Origin: Thereva unica
Taxonomy: Eukaryota; Arthropoda; Insecta; Diptera; Therevidae
DNA length: 64,000 bases
Reading direction: 5' to 3'
Assembly (NCBI GenBank): GCA_949987705.1
Contig: OX465281.1
Coordinates: 242,379,143 to 242,443,142 of the forward strand
Positions 54,431 through 63,679 of this stretch are shown in pieces. The notes below the pieces were generated by a model. It saw only the letters and a program-made list of their open reading frames with translations. It was not told the DNA's origin and did not search any database. Every line of letters starts with the position of its first letter. The first letter of the stretch is position 1. The translations under genes and the position numbers were made by a program.

Positions 54431-54803
54431 TTAAGCCTGTTATCATAAGGAGGAAGGATATGTGGGTCATCCTACTGACTGGTGACAGAGTAAGAAACAG
54501 ACAAATTTCCTTTAAACCGATCCGGCTCTTCCAACTCAGGAGGAGTAGTGAGGACACCATTCCTGGGAGGCTTATTCGAGTAAAAGCCTAACTAAGGACA
54601 TGTACAAATGCTTAGTGATGATGGGGTTGTTGAATTCCTTAGACCACCTTTTCATAAATCCCAGGAGGATTGAACTCCCCTTTGAGCTAATATACATAGT
54701 TGATGTGGGGGAAAAATCCATCTTACTTTCAAACTTGACCCCTGATCGATCACAGAGTTAACGCGGGAGACTATGTTACTAAGAAAATTATAGTCATACG
54801 TTA

Positions 54804-56145
54804 GAGGTCGTCCATAAATTACGTGAGGCATTTGGGGGAGGGAGGGGGTAGAGCCGAATCTCACCAAATCTCACGTGGGGGAGAGGGGGGGGGGGTCTCG
54901 GCAAATATCACGTTATTTTTTTGTTTTAAAGAAACAGTGTAAAATGCCGAGAAAACTGGATTAAATTAAGTAAAACATGTTTCTCCACTGAAGACCTCCA
55001 TTCACTTACAGGCCGCCGGTAGGCAGTGGCCTGTCAGACCAGGTCGACCAGCACGACTAAGCTTGACTCAGTCTAACTGAGGGATGATACTTCAGGTACC
55101 CGCCAGACAGGCCGTGACATGCAGATGAAATCATGATTCTCTACAGACACATAGGTGAAAACGACTGCTTAGCATAGCAGGTTATTAATTCAAGCGCAAA
55201 AATGTTCATGGCCTCAACGAAAGCTTCAAGGCGGCTCCAGCCTCACGCCGCGCCGTGAACACTCGCAAACAAGCGCGAACGCGAGTGTGGATGGTTTTCA
55301 CGCTTAGCTCGCTCCTTGCTTTCTGTTACGAGTGGATACAGCGTGAATTCTTCCCGTCAATTCACGGCTCGAGAGGAATAGAAGCTCAGATCTTCAGGCC
55401 CGAACTGACGATAAATCCGATATTTGTCAGCTTTCATGAGCTGTAGGTATTCTTGAATTTTTAGGCCATACAGTTGGCGGCCAGTGACTTGGCCTCAAGG
55501 CTAAAGCTTTCAGGCCACGGCCTGCCGGCGAACTGTGTGTAAATTGGGCCCTTAAGATGTGGGTAAGGTAGGACACACAAAAAAATTACTCGATTGTTTA
55601 GCCTCTAAAGGCTAGTCAAACATGCGACTCGTCAAATGCTGCAGAGTACGAGCCAAGTAACACTGAACCGCGAAAAGGCCATTAGAATTTAGTGCTACAA
55701 GAAAGCACATACCGAATTTTAGCGTAATGAAATTAGTTGGGTGAGTGCTCACGTTTTGGTAGTTGTGTGTCCACCACAAGCGGAAAAGCGAGGTGGGAAG
55801 CAGTCCGAATTATCAGTTATCTCAAATAAAATCTTGCACCCAAAACCCCTCCCCCCATTCACACAGATGAACTTTTTACACACCTTTTACTAGATTTCAC
55901 TACGATTACGTACACGGATTTTATACGCGAGGGCCTTTCCTGCAGTTCTACATTCAAACTCTGTGGTTACGACCGTAATTTCGTATTTTTAATGTAAATA
56001 CTATGGATTTTATAAAATTTGAAAAATCTCACGTGAGATTAGGGGGGAGGGAGGGGGTCGGGACAAATCTCACGATATCTCACCAAGGGGGGAGGGAGGG
56101 TCGAAAAATCGCAAAAATCACCTCACTTAATTTATGGACGACCCC
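54804..56145. mobile_element. GTCGTCCATAAATTACG transposon with TTA flanks
   Basis: Ends are GAGGTCGTCCATAAATTACG and, inverted, GGGGTCGTCCATAAATTAAG, flanked by TTA (54801-54803 and 56146-56148). Subterminal G-runs with TCTCAC words (CCGAATCTCACCAAATCTCA left, AAATCTCACGATATCTCACC right) are mirrored. A TTA duplication points to PIF/Harbinger. GTCGTCCATAAATTACG ends are common in insect genomes. No transposase is visible in 1342 bp. Confidence 0.85.
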
Positions 56146-56148
56146 TTA

Positions 56149-56830
56149 TCAGACCACGATTTCTGCAAGAATAAAATGTGTACAACTTGTATTTGTTATC
56201 TTCGATACGGTAGATTTTAATGTCATTAGCGTAAATAAGAATTTCACAGTTCTTTAACAAGGCAAGAATGTCATCAATCGATATAATAAAAAGAAGAGGA
56301 CCAAGGTGACTACCTTGGAGACACCAGAGGACGCTTCAATGCTTCTAGACTTGGAATTGAACCTGTTAGGTCCTGTCGGCTAAGGACCGAATTTTCGAAC
56401 AACAGAAGGAATACCGTCAGGACCGGACGAAAAATTATGCGAAAGGTTATTAATATGTTTCAAGATTAGGTTTAACGACCATATGGGTTGGTCTATGAAT
56501 TCCATTCCATTTAAATGTACAGAATAAATTGTGTATGTACATATGACGAAGTAAATATATTTTTGCACACACTGCCTACTACTTTAGCTCGGACAGGTTG
56601 TACGAACTTCGGAGGGAAGAATGCTAGCGCAGATTTTCAATAATAGTAGACCAAAAGGTAAACAAATTGCGGTACGATCTAGAAATGGATTGATGGATGA
56701 CGTTTCACAAGAAAAACTAAAACTTCTTATAACAGGGGAGAACTGGCAAAACTTATAGAGTAAAAGGAAAGAGTTCAAGGGACCGAAGTTTTACACGGAC
56801 TGCTGCGCCAATTAAGAAGAAGAAACTATA
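56149..56830 (-). pseudogene. jockey-like LINE RT fragment
   Basis: On the minus strand SGPDGIPSVVRKFGP (about 56440), SSGVSQGSHLGPLLFII (about 56340), SIDDILALLKNCEILIYAND (about 56250). They match SSGVPQGSHLGP and LIYADD of the element at 19594, with YADD changed to YAND. Stops and a deletion between fingers and palm make it inactive. Confidence 0.8.
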
Positions 56831-57313
56831 TAACATGAGGCTTTAAGTTCATGGACATTTTAAATTCTTTATTTTTTCACTTTCATATGTAAACATTAAA
56901 CTGATTATTATACCTTGTAAAAGCAACAATAATTTATACATTAAACAAAATCATGAATGCCTTCGTTATAACGAACGGATTATGTACTATGAACAAAAAG
57001 ACATAAATTTAATGTATAATAACTGTATAGAAATTTTTTAATACTATTAATCAGTTTTTATCAATATATTCACTTGATAATAACTGATAACACTGTCATT
57101 GCAAAACTTTAGTTCTCTCTAAATTTTTGATACATAAACAAAAATATTGATTGTATTTTGGAAAAAAAAAACCGTTTTTTACTGTAAATGTTGTGCCGAA
57201 GTAAACAAAAGCAAAAATGATTAAAAACGTGCAATTTTCAATATTCAAGAGCACAAAAATTAAACAAAAATTTAAAAAAAAAACCATAGATGCACAATAT
57301 AAACAAAACTCAC

Positions 57314-57480
57314 TTATCTTTATTACTATTATTATTAGATATTATTTACATTAATATGTTATTATGCAACGCCACGCTTCTCTCCTTGAATGCTATCCAA
57401 CAACTACAAATTACTTAGAACAGTGGAAGCTCCTGCATTCCAGCAATGCTAACCCTTTTCTAGCCGACGCTGTATAAAGT
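57314..57480 (-). promoter_or_regulatory. putative promoter and non-coding exon 1 of LITAF-7
   Basis: Minus strand: a TATA-like ACTTTATACAGC (57480-57469), GTCGGCTAGAAAAGGGTTAG (57468-57449), GCATTGCTGGAATGCAGGAG, and a donor AAGATAA|GTGAGTTTT (exon end 57314). The same arrangement is seen upstream of LITAF-6, and the same sequence at 61360-61510 upstream of LITAF-8, where the donor has decayed to ATGAATTT. First intron would be 5.5 kb, filled with mobile elements. Confidence 0.5.
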
Positions 57481-57584
57481 GCAGACAAATCACAATTTTA
57501 TCTTCGGCTTATCACGAATTTTTGTTTATTTTTACCTTTTTTATTCGACAGATTTATAAGTACTTGGCTTCGGCTTTTTCTGCC

Positions 57585-57731
57585 ATGAGTACAGAGAGTC
57601 TTGAAAAAGTCATCAAACATTTTCATAATTTTTGCCAGTTTTGTGTATTAGCGTTGGTCGCAGGTAATCTTATCGGAGTTGTTTTTCGATATCTTTCGAT
57701 ATGCAGAAATCAACGTCTAAAAATATACTAA
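57585..57731 (+). CDS. small hypothetical ORF opposite the LITAF-7 promoter
   Basis: On the plus strand MSTESLEKVIKHFHNFCQFC continues VLALVAG to a possible donor GCAG|GTAATC at about 57664, or reads on to a stop at 57731. A diverged copy at 61634 reads MGSEILEKVIKH before a 37-bp deletion. I do not recognise the protein. It could be the first coding exon of a gene divergent from LITAF-7, or chance. The deletion in the copy argues against strong constraint there. Confidence 0.25.
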   Translation: MSTESLEKVIKHFHNFCQFCVLALVAGNLIGVVFRYLSICRNQRLKIY

Positions 57732-57939
57732 GTAACCAAACATAATAATGGCCTTGTGTTAAACAGCCAAGTCTGCAAATTTCCAATATGAAAAATTCAC
57801 GTGTTTATAGAGACTTGGTCCAAAGTGTATTTTTTATTTGAATTCTAAAATCCTTATAATATAATATATTATGTATGTTCGAAACTATCTTCGAATCAAC
57901 TCTTTGCTCTTTTGCTTTTTTTGATTTGCTACAGTGCCA

Positions 57940-58045
57940 GTGCGGCTAAAAATAGAAAGAGACAAGTTGTTTCCGGAAATAGGCCAATAGACAGACCCAG
58001 TAGGAGATTGAGAGCGTTGACACTATTTTTAACCGTCTTCAATAA
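57940..58045 (+). pseudogene. RTE-like LINE 3' scrap
   Basis: GGCCAATAGACAGACCCAGT and GAGCGTTGACACTATTTTTA correspond to the better-preserved tail at 61905-62090. Together with the shared sequence at 57220-57740, this shows the two regions arose by one segmental duplication. Confidence 0.5.
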
Positions 58046-58800
58046 AGGAGGAGGTTATCTATTCGACGCGTAGGTACTTTTTGGTCTTGTTCACGCATAA
58101 ATTTGTTGCTTTTTTATTTGAAAAGGTAGTTTCCCACGGTGGTACCATGCAATTTTTTTTAAATCCAGATAAAGGAGTTCGAAGGCACGCATAAAATACT
58201 GATAAAATTAGTACACCTTGAACGGATAGAAGTATTTTCAAAGTGGATGATGGAAAGTGGATGAGTGGGTAAAAGCGTGAATCTAGCGAAGTATTGCGGG
58301 TTTAAGCCCTGGACCGGGGCTGTTCGACTTTATTTTTTTTTTTTCGTTCGAAATCTATGGATCGCTGGTGAAATCAAATTTAATCGCTTTTGTAACAAAG
58401 GCAAGAGAAACCCCAGAACAGGTATTCTGATCAAAAACGATATTAACACCTTTCTTTTACCTCAATTTAGTGACGGAGACTTTACGGTAGTCAACCTGGA
58501 GTTAAAACAGAAAACAACTCAGGTTCGCCTTCTTTATTTAGCCCACGAATATATGGGCTCTTTGCCTCCGATGATCTTCCAGGACCTGGCAAGTTATACC
58601 GATGCTCCTCCGGTCCTGGTTATGGGATGGGATGAAAATGCACGCCATACACAATGGGGCAGCTCGGACACCAAGGATCGAGGTTAAGCTATTCATTGTG
58701 GACATTTTCACAGAGCAATGTCTCTGCGCCCTAAAGCCTGCGCAAACAGATCGAACAAGGAATATTCCAAACCCCCATGGTGGTCTCGCGAGCTTGAAAC

Positions 58801-59202
58801 TAGTGATGAACAAGACTGGTCTTGTAGTTTTGCCTTTGCTTGCATATTTAGCAAAACCAAAGCTAGCCCAAGACCACACAGAACTACAGAAGAGTGAAAG
58901 ATCAAGATAGCAAGACTTTTGGCTCATCACTAAGTGCCAAAAGTCTTGCTGTGATGAGCAAAAGGTCCCTCAAACAGTCTTGCAAGAAGTCTTGCAAAAA
59001 GTCTTGCAGAAAGTCTTGCAGAAAGTCTTGCAGTCTTGTCGAGGTCTTGCTAAATGTGCAAGACAAGACTTTTCGCTCATCACTGTGGCTTTTGGACTTA
59101 GTCTTGCTATCTTCATTTTGCAGTCTGGTATTGCCCTTGTCCTGTATTGTCTTGGTCTTGCTTTTCTTGCTAAATGTGCAAGACCAGTTTTGCTCATCAC
59201 TA
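58801..59202. mobile_element. hAT-like element, AGTGATGAGCAA family, copy 2
   Basis: Ends TAGTGATGAACAAGAC and, inverted, TAGTGATGAGCAAAAC. The duplication CTTGAAAC (58793-58800 and 59203-59210) is exact. Most of the interior consists of GTCTTGC / GCAAGAC words, including TTGCTAAATGTGCAAGAC twice. Open frames across it (for example 58894-59391) are artefacts of the repeats. Its removal restores the LINE linker frame. Confidence 0.92.
58976..59038. repeat. 12-bp tandem repeat, five units
   Basis: AGTCTTGCA(A/G)(A/G)A is repeated five times head to tail inside the hAT-like element. It lies where the two inverted halves would form the loop. Not a CRISPR array: units are contiguous. Confidence 0.85.
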
Positions 59203-59672
59203 CTTGAAACACTCTGGAGGGGGTGTAGAAAGGAATTTAGTTCAGATAGACCCAGCAACAGTGTAACCTCCTGGGACTGCTATAAGTTGAAGCTGTATAG
59301 ATACAAAATGGCAATAGTGCCGGCAAAACTGCAACGCACCCTTAGTTATATCATGCCCTGGTTGCAGGCTTTGTTTAGCGGGTGCCTTTAAATAAACTGT
59401 ATTCCCTCTAGTTGGAAAGAGGTAAAAGTGGTCTTTAAACCCAAGGCAGGAGAAGCCTCCCATGCAACCCCCAAAGAATTAAGGCCTATCATCCTTTTCA
59501 TTGAAGACTCTAGCTAGATAGACTCATTGAAATATATCTGAGGCAGCCCATACCAACCTCGGAACTCTCTGTCACGCAGCACGCCTATACAACGGGCAGA
59601 TCCACGGATACTGGCTTCCACTTATTGGTTTCAGCCATAGGGAAGTCACTCCAAGTCAAAGAATATACATTA

Positions 59673-60373
59673 AGCCCGCTACACACTGTCGTCGTTTTAC
59701 TCCGCGTACGTCGAACGTCTTTGTCCGTACGACGAACGACGATAAAAAATTGCAGTGTGGATGGCAACGCCGCCGCGTTTTTCGCCACAGCGAAAAATCA
59801 AATCCGTTTTGATTTTTCTCCGTTCGCTGTACGCTGTACGCTGTACGACGATAGTGTGTATGAAAACTAGACGACGTCGTTCGTCATAAAGCAGTGAAGT
59901 AGTTGCGCACTGACATTTTAAATTATGGCAGACCTGAGATATTGCTCAAGAGAATTTCTTTTCAAGTTTATTCATTCAGAGTCGTTCGTGTGGAGAAATA
60001 GATTTCCTCAATGTAGTATCTTGCTTTTGAATAAAATGCGTAACCACCTTTAAAAGTTCCTTATAGCAGTCTTCATTCATTCTTAAATAATTCCTCCAAT
60101 CATCAGGCTCTAACGACAGTTCATTTAAAAGGTTCACATGCCAAAAATTCATTTCTTTTTAATTACCAGGGTTTGCATCATACACGTTTTTTTTTCTTCC
60201 TCCTATTTTTTCCAGCAAGAACCGCCGCTACTGCTAACAAAGTATTTTCGTCCATTATACTACGCGAACTTAACGACGAGTAATGTGTATGCAATAGAGG
60301 CGTACGTCGTTCGTCGTTCGGACAACGCTGTTCGACGAACGCGGAGTAAAACGACGATAGTGTGTAGCGGGCT
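59673..60373. mobile_element. 701-bp PIF/Harbinger-like element
   Basis: Terminal inverted repeats of about 70 bp begin AGCCCGCTACACACT(G/A)TCGT. TTA flanks are at 59670-59672 and 60374-60376. Subterminal TACG and CGTTCGTCG words are dense, and an internal CGCTGTACGCTGTACGCTG triplet is present. No transposase. Excision in silico joins KEYT to LVAF of the LINE RT. Confidence 0.92.
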
Positions 60374-60590
60374 TTAGTAGCTTTCCTTGACATAGAGGAA
60401 GCGTTTAACACCGTGCTCCCGGACGCCATTACCTTGGCCTTAGAGAAGCTGAGGATCGACGTGTCCCTGGTGTCTCTTATACATCAAATGCTTACCGGCA
60501 GGTTCGTGAGCTCAAGCGTTGGCGACTGCTAGGTTTGAGAGGCCGTAAACAGAGGTACCCCGCAAGGGGGGTACTTTCTACACTTCTATA

Positions 60591-60737
60591 GGTCAAACCT
60601 AAATGAAAAGTAACGCAGAAGTGAAGTAGACGTTACTTCCACTGAATTAAATGTAACTTCCGCTTACTTACATTGTGGTCACTCTCATACATTCATATGC
60701 AACTTCACTTCACTTCACTTCCCATTTAGGTTTGGCC
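60591..60737. mobile_element. 147-bp MITE in the LINE RT
   Basis: Ends GGTCAAACCTAAATG and, inverted, GGCCAAACCTAAATGGGAAG. AAGTGAAGT words recur inside both arms. The right flank is TTA and the left flank TA, consistent with a TTA duplication that lost one base. Removal joins GVLST to LWVAT in the LINE. Confidence 0.75.
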
Positions 60738-60890
60738 TTATGGGTCGCGACTGTACTGTACTGGGGTACGTTGATGACATTGTTATTATGTTCCTTCAAG
60801 ACCTTCAAAGCCCAACTAAGATAGATAATTTTTTTCCAGTTACTAAATCTAATTTTAATATTAATTAGACATTTATTTTATCAAAAATAA

Positions 60891-61251
60891 TCAATTCCTT
60901 TTGTAACTTTCAATGAACGCTCTGCAATCGGGACAGTAGTAATCAGTGTTCTTGAAGCAGCTTATACAGTGGGGTAGTCAAACACTAGCACGGCCAAACA
61001 CTACAAAATTGTAAAATACAAAAAAAAAACATTACAAATATTTTCATAAATTGTAATAAGAAATAATTACAAGCAAAGCAGACATACAGTCCAGCAATGG
61101 TTGCAGCTAGTGATTACATGTTCAGATTCAAATTGCCTATTACAAGACGGACGACTCTGATCAACGGCGGGTTCTGGATCAGCATTAATGCCTGAAAAAA
61201 TGTAATAAGTTTTTTGGAAGATGTTATTTTCGTTGTTGAATATTTACCCAT
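60891..61251 (-). pseudogene. LITAF-8: decayed copy of LITAF-7
   Basis: Exon positions equivalent to LITAF-7 are 61251-61248 (ATGG), 61191-61071 and 61000-60891. The CPSC knuckle has become SRPSC through a 3-bp change, so its first Cys is lost. Exon 3 is 110 nt instead of 106, and the 4-bp gain shifts the frame and brings an early TAG. HYCPDC reads YYCPDC in the shifted frame. The splice sites of exons 2 and 3 are still GT-AG. With its decayed first-exon donor and lost zinc ligand I consider it a pseudogene. Its 3' flank (from 60830) also matches that of LITAF-7. Confidence 0.9.
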
Positions 61252-61359
61252 TATTTTGGTTCAGCAAAAGACTTTTATTAATGATTAAAAACGTACAACT
61301 TTCAATATTCAAGAGCACAAAAATGAAAAACTATGGATATAAACAGAAATTCATTTATA

Positions 61360-61510
61360 TTTATTAATATTATTATTATTAATTTTAGATGAATATTTTA
61401 TTAGGCAACACCACGCTTCTTTCCTTGAGTGATATCCAACAGCTACAAATTACTTAAAACTGTGGAGACTCCTGCATTCTATAAATGCTAACTTTTTCTA
61501 GCAGTCTTTG
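61360..61510 (-). promoter_or_regulatory. promoter remnant of LITAF-8
   Basis: It aligns with 57314-57480: GACTGCTAGAAAAAGTTAGC, GAATGCAGGAG, AAGCGTGG(T/C)GTTGC. The donor equivalent is ATGAATTT instead of GTGAGTTT. Only about 100 bp separate it from the pseudogene ATG. Confidence 0.5.
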
Positions 61511-61904
61511 TATTAAGTGAAAAAAAATCACAATTGTATCTTTGGCTTATCATAAATTTTTGTTTTTTTTTTTTTACGTTTTGTATTCGACAGATTTAAT
61601 AATTTATAAGTACTTGCTTCGGCTTTTTCTGCCATGGGTTCAGAGATTCTTGAAAAAGTCATCAAACATCGCAGGTAATCTTATCGGAGTTTTTTTTTCG
61701 TTATCTTTCGATATGCAGAAATCAACGTCTAAAAATATATGTAACCAGACAGCATATATGTCCTTGTGTTAAACAGCCAAGTCCTCTATTTACAGGGAAT
61801 TGGTCCAATCGTACGTCTAAGGTATGAGAACGCGTTTCTCTATTTTGGGTTTTTTCATTCCAAGTTATTATTTATTATTTTTCTAAAATCCTTATATGTA
61901 TGTT

Positions 61905-62095
61905 GTTCCGGGAAAGAGGCTAGTAGGCAGACCTAGATGGATAGATTCTGGAAGGGCTGACGCAGAGGCAATGCTCAACATCTAGAACATGAGAGAAAGA
62001 TTTCAAACTTGGAGAAATGCTCTAGAGGAGGCCAATTTGGGCTTTAGTGCCATTGAATGGAAAGCGTTAACACTATTTTATATTTTTATGTTTAT
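61905..62095 (+). pseudogene. RTE-like LINE C-terminal remnant
   Basis: The plus frame GKRLVGRPRWIDSGRADAEA, then after a stop NMRERFQTWRNALEEANLG, fits the RTE/BovB-type tail (GRPxxRWxDxVxxDL.. A.DR..WR). A poorer copy is at 57940-58045. Confidence 0.6.
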
Positions 62096-62099
62096 TTTA

Positions 62100-62640
62100 T
62101 TTTTTACTACAGACCCAATGGAATGAACTCGCCGCTCTGGCTAAATTTTATAGTTATTATTAATTGCCTCCTCCCTCCTGGCTCTACAGCAAGTTAATCT
62201 CGCATCATATAGTAATTTTGTGAAAATGACATTCGACTCGTCAACTTACTTGAAAATAATAAGAGTTGAAGTAACTAATGTCGTTTTCATAAAGCGTCGA
62301 TGTCGAGTGTCGAATTGCACGAACTGGTCCCTGGTCTGTCGCAATATCTTTCAACATCTACCAAACTTCAACTAATTTACCTAAGATTACTACAAGATAT
62401 TGCACCGTTATATGAATGATATGGAAAATTTTCAGTACAAAGGGTCTGTCATAGTAGTATTGGATAGGAACCATTAGAATAATTCCGTATGCTCGAGTTA
62501 GGTTTTGTTTTGCATTTCTCTCTAGTATCTATACTAGACCTTGCTGTTCGAGCTGTATAGAAAACAAAGACCACAGCAGGCGTTGGAGGTTTACCGAACA
62601 GTTTCCGGGAAGAGACGGATTCACCAAACATTTCATATAC
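62100..62640. other. unassigned
   Basis: A weak inverted pair (TGAAAATGACATT at 62220 and AATGTCGTTTTCA at 62278) suggests a small decayed MITE. Nothing else recognised. Confidence 0.35.
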
Positions 62641-62779
62641 TGCAAGGACAAAAAGGGATTATGATGACAGATTCAAAGGCATCTTGGAGCCCTGGAAAGA
62701 CCACGTTCATTAATTTATAACTGAGGAATTGAAGGCTCAACTAATATATTATTCTACGCTGCCGCTACTAATCTTGGAA

Positions 62780-62987
62780 GAAGTTTGCTAAAGTATACAC
62801 CTGCGTAAAATCAAAAAGGCCTCGAGTAGCGGCAGACACGACCGCTAACAAGGTGATCAAATATGGAGAACCTATGCCACACCAAACGATTCATGAGCTA
62901 ATCGTGCTAGTATGGGAGGACGAAGCTGAGAAATCTCTGGAAACTGGTAAAGAGGTACCCTGTGCTTTATACATAAAAAAGATAGTC
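62780..62987 (+). pseudogene. RTE-like LINE, region before RT
   Basis: The plus frame reads NKVIKYGEPMPHQTIHELIV followed by LVWEDE. The (E)LLKxGGExLxxxLxxLxxxIWxxE block precedes the RT domain in RTE and related LINEs. The reading frame ends at the Harbinger-like element after 62990. Confidence 0.6.
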
Positions 62988-62990
62988 TAA

Positions 62991-63407
62991 TGCCCGGTTC
63001 CGATTATTCCAGTCCAGTAATCCAGCGAGTCAATCTAGTCCAGTGCTAGAATGGATCATATCATCTATATTACTGAAGTCATTCAAAATTTATTGGTCGG
63101 TAACACTGTAAAATTAGATTTTCAGTTAACTTGATCATTGTTAGGAGCTATGGAGCTAAAACAACGCATTTTTACAAAAAGTAACAATGTGCGTTCATTG
63201 TTCATCGTTTAATCCAGCACAGGATTGGTTGTATACACTATTCCAGTGGCGCTGGAATGAACCAAATGGAATGAAAAAGTAGACTATCAATCCAGTCACT
63301 GAACGGGATTGTTCGCTGGAATGGGTATATTCCAGTGCCAGTTCACATTACTCCAGTGGCATTCCAGTGCTGGACTGGACTGCTACTGGAATAATGTGAA
63401 CCGGACA
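62991..63407. mobile_element. 417-bp PIF/Harbinger-like MITE, CCAGT-rich
   Basis: Ends TGCCCGGTTCCGATTATTCC and, inverted, TGTCCGGTTCACATTATTCC. TAA flanks are at 62988-62990 and 63408-63410. The interior is packed with CCAGT / ACTGG words. No ORF. Confidence 0.88.
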
Positions 63408-63679
63408 TAAAGCATAGCACATACAACAAAAGACCTGAGTGACGTCACGAGAAAGCTTTCGCCTTTGTGAGCTAAGATCTGAGTGACGTCATTGGAAGTT
63501 TAGGACCTTACATTGTAATTATTGTACCATGGGTAGCTATAATAAACCAATGGTTTCTAACAGGGTACCAAAGCTCCATGGTCAGGGTACCAAAGGTCCA
63601 GGTCGGTTCTTCACCTAGTGCTACTTCTTGTTCACCTTTTTCTTCTTCTTCTTTGATCCGTTAGCTGGCGGTCCGAGCG

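Larger units (their letters stand above)
58300..60830 (+). pseudogene. R1-like LINE split by three DNA transposons
   Basis: Plus-strand blocks: endonuclease LLYLAHEYMGSLPP and VLVMGWDENARHTQWGSSDT (58520-58680; usual GDxNAxHxxWGSxDxNxRG), linker WWSRELE|TLWRGCRKEF (58780-59235, joined across a hAT element), RT fingers SSWKEVKVVFKPKAGEASHA (59410-59465) and PKELRPI, then VKEYT|LVAFLDIEEAFN (joined across a Harbinger-like element), RGTPQGG (60555) and, past a third insertion, YVDDIVIM (60770), the palm pair. Frameshifts and stops occur between blocks. The FLDIEGAFN and TPQGG motifs point to R1/Waldo-like elements. The endonuclease would nick a target site and RT copy the RNA, but this copy is inactive. 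Confidence 0.85.

Noticed and set aside
58976..59038. CRISPR-like repeat array
   Set aside because: Units are 12 bp and contiguous with no spacers, inside a hAT-like element in eukaryotic DNA.
58894..59391. 165-codon Ser/Cys/Lys-rich protein
   Set aside because: The frame is produced by GTCTTGC-type repeats of a hAT-like element and crosses its right boundary into a LINE.
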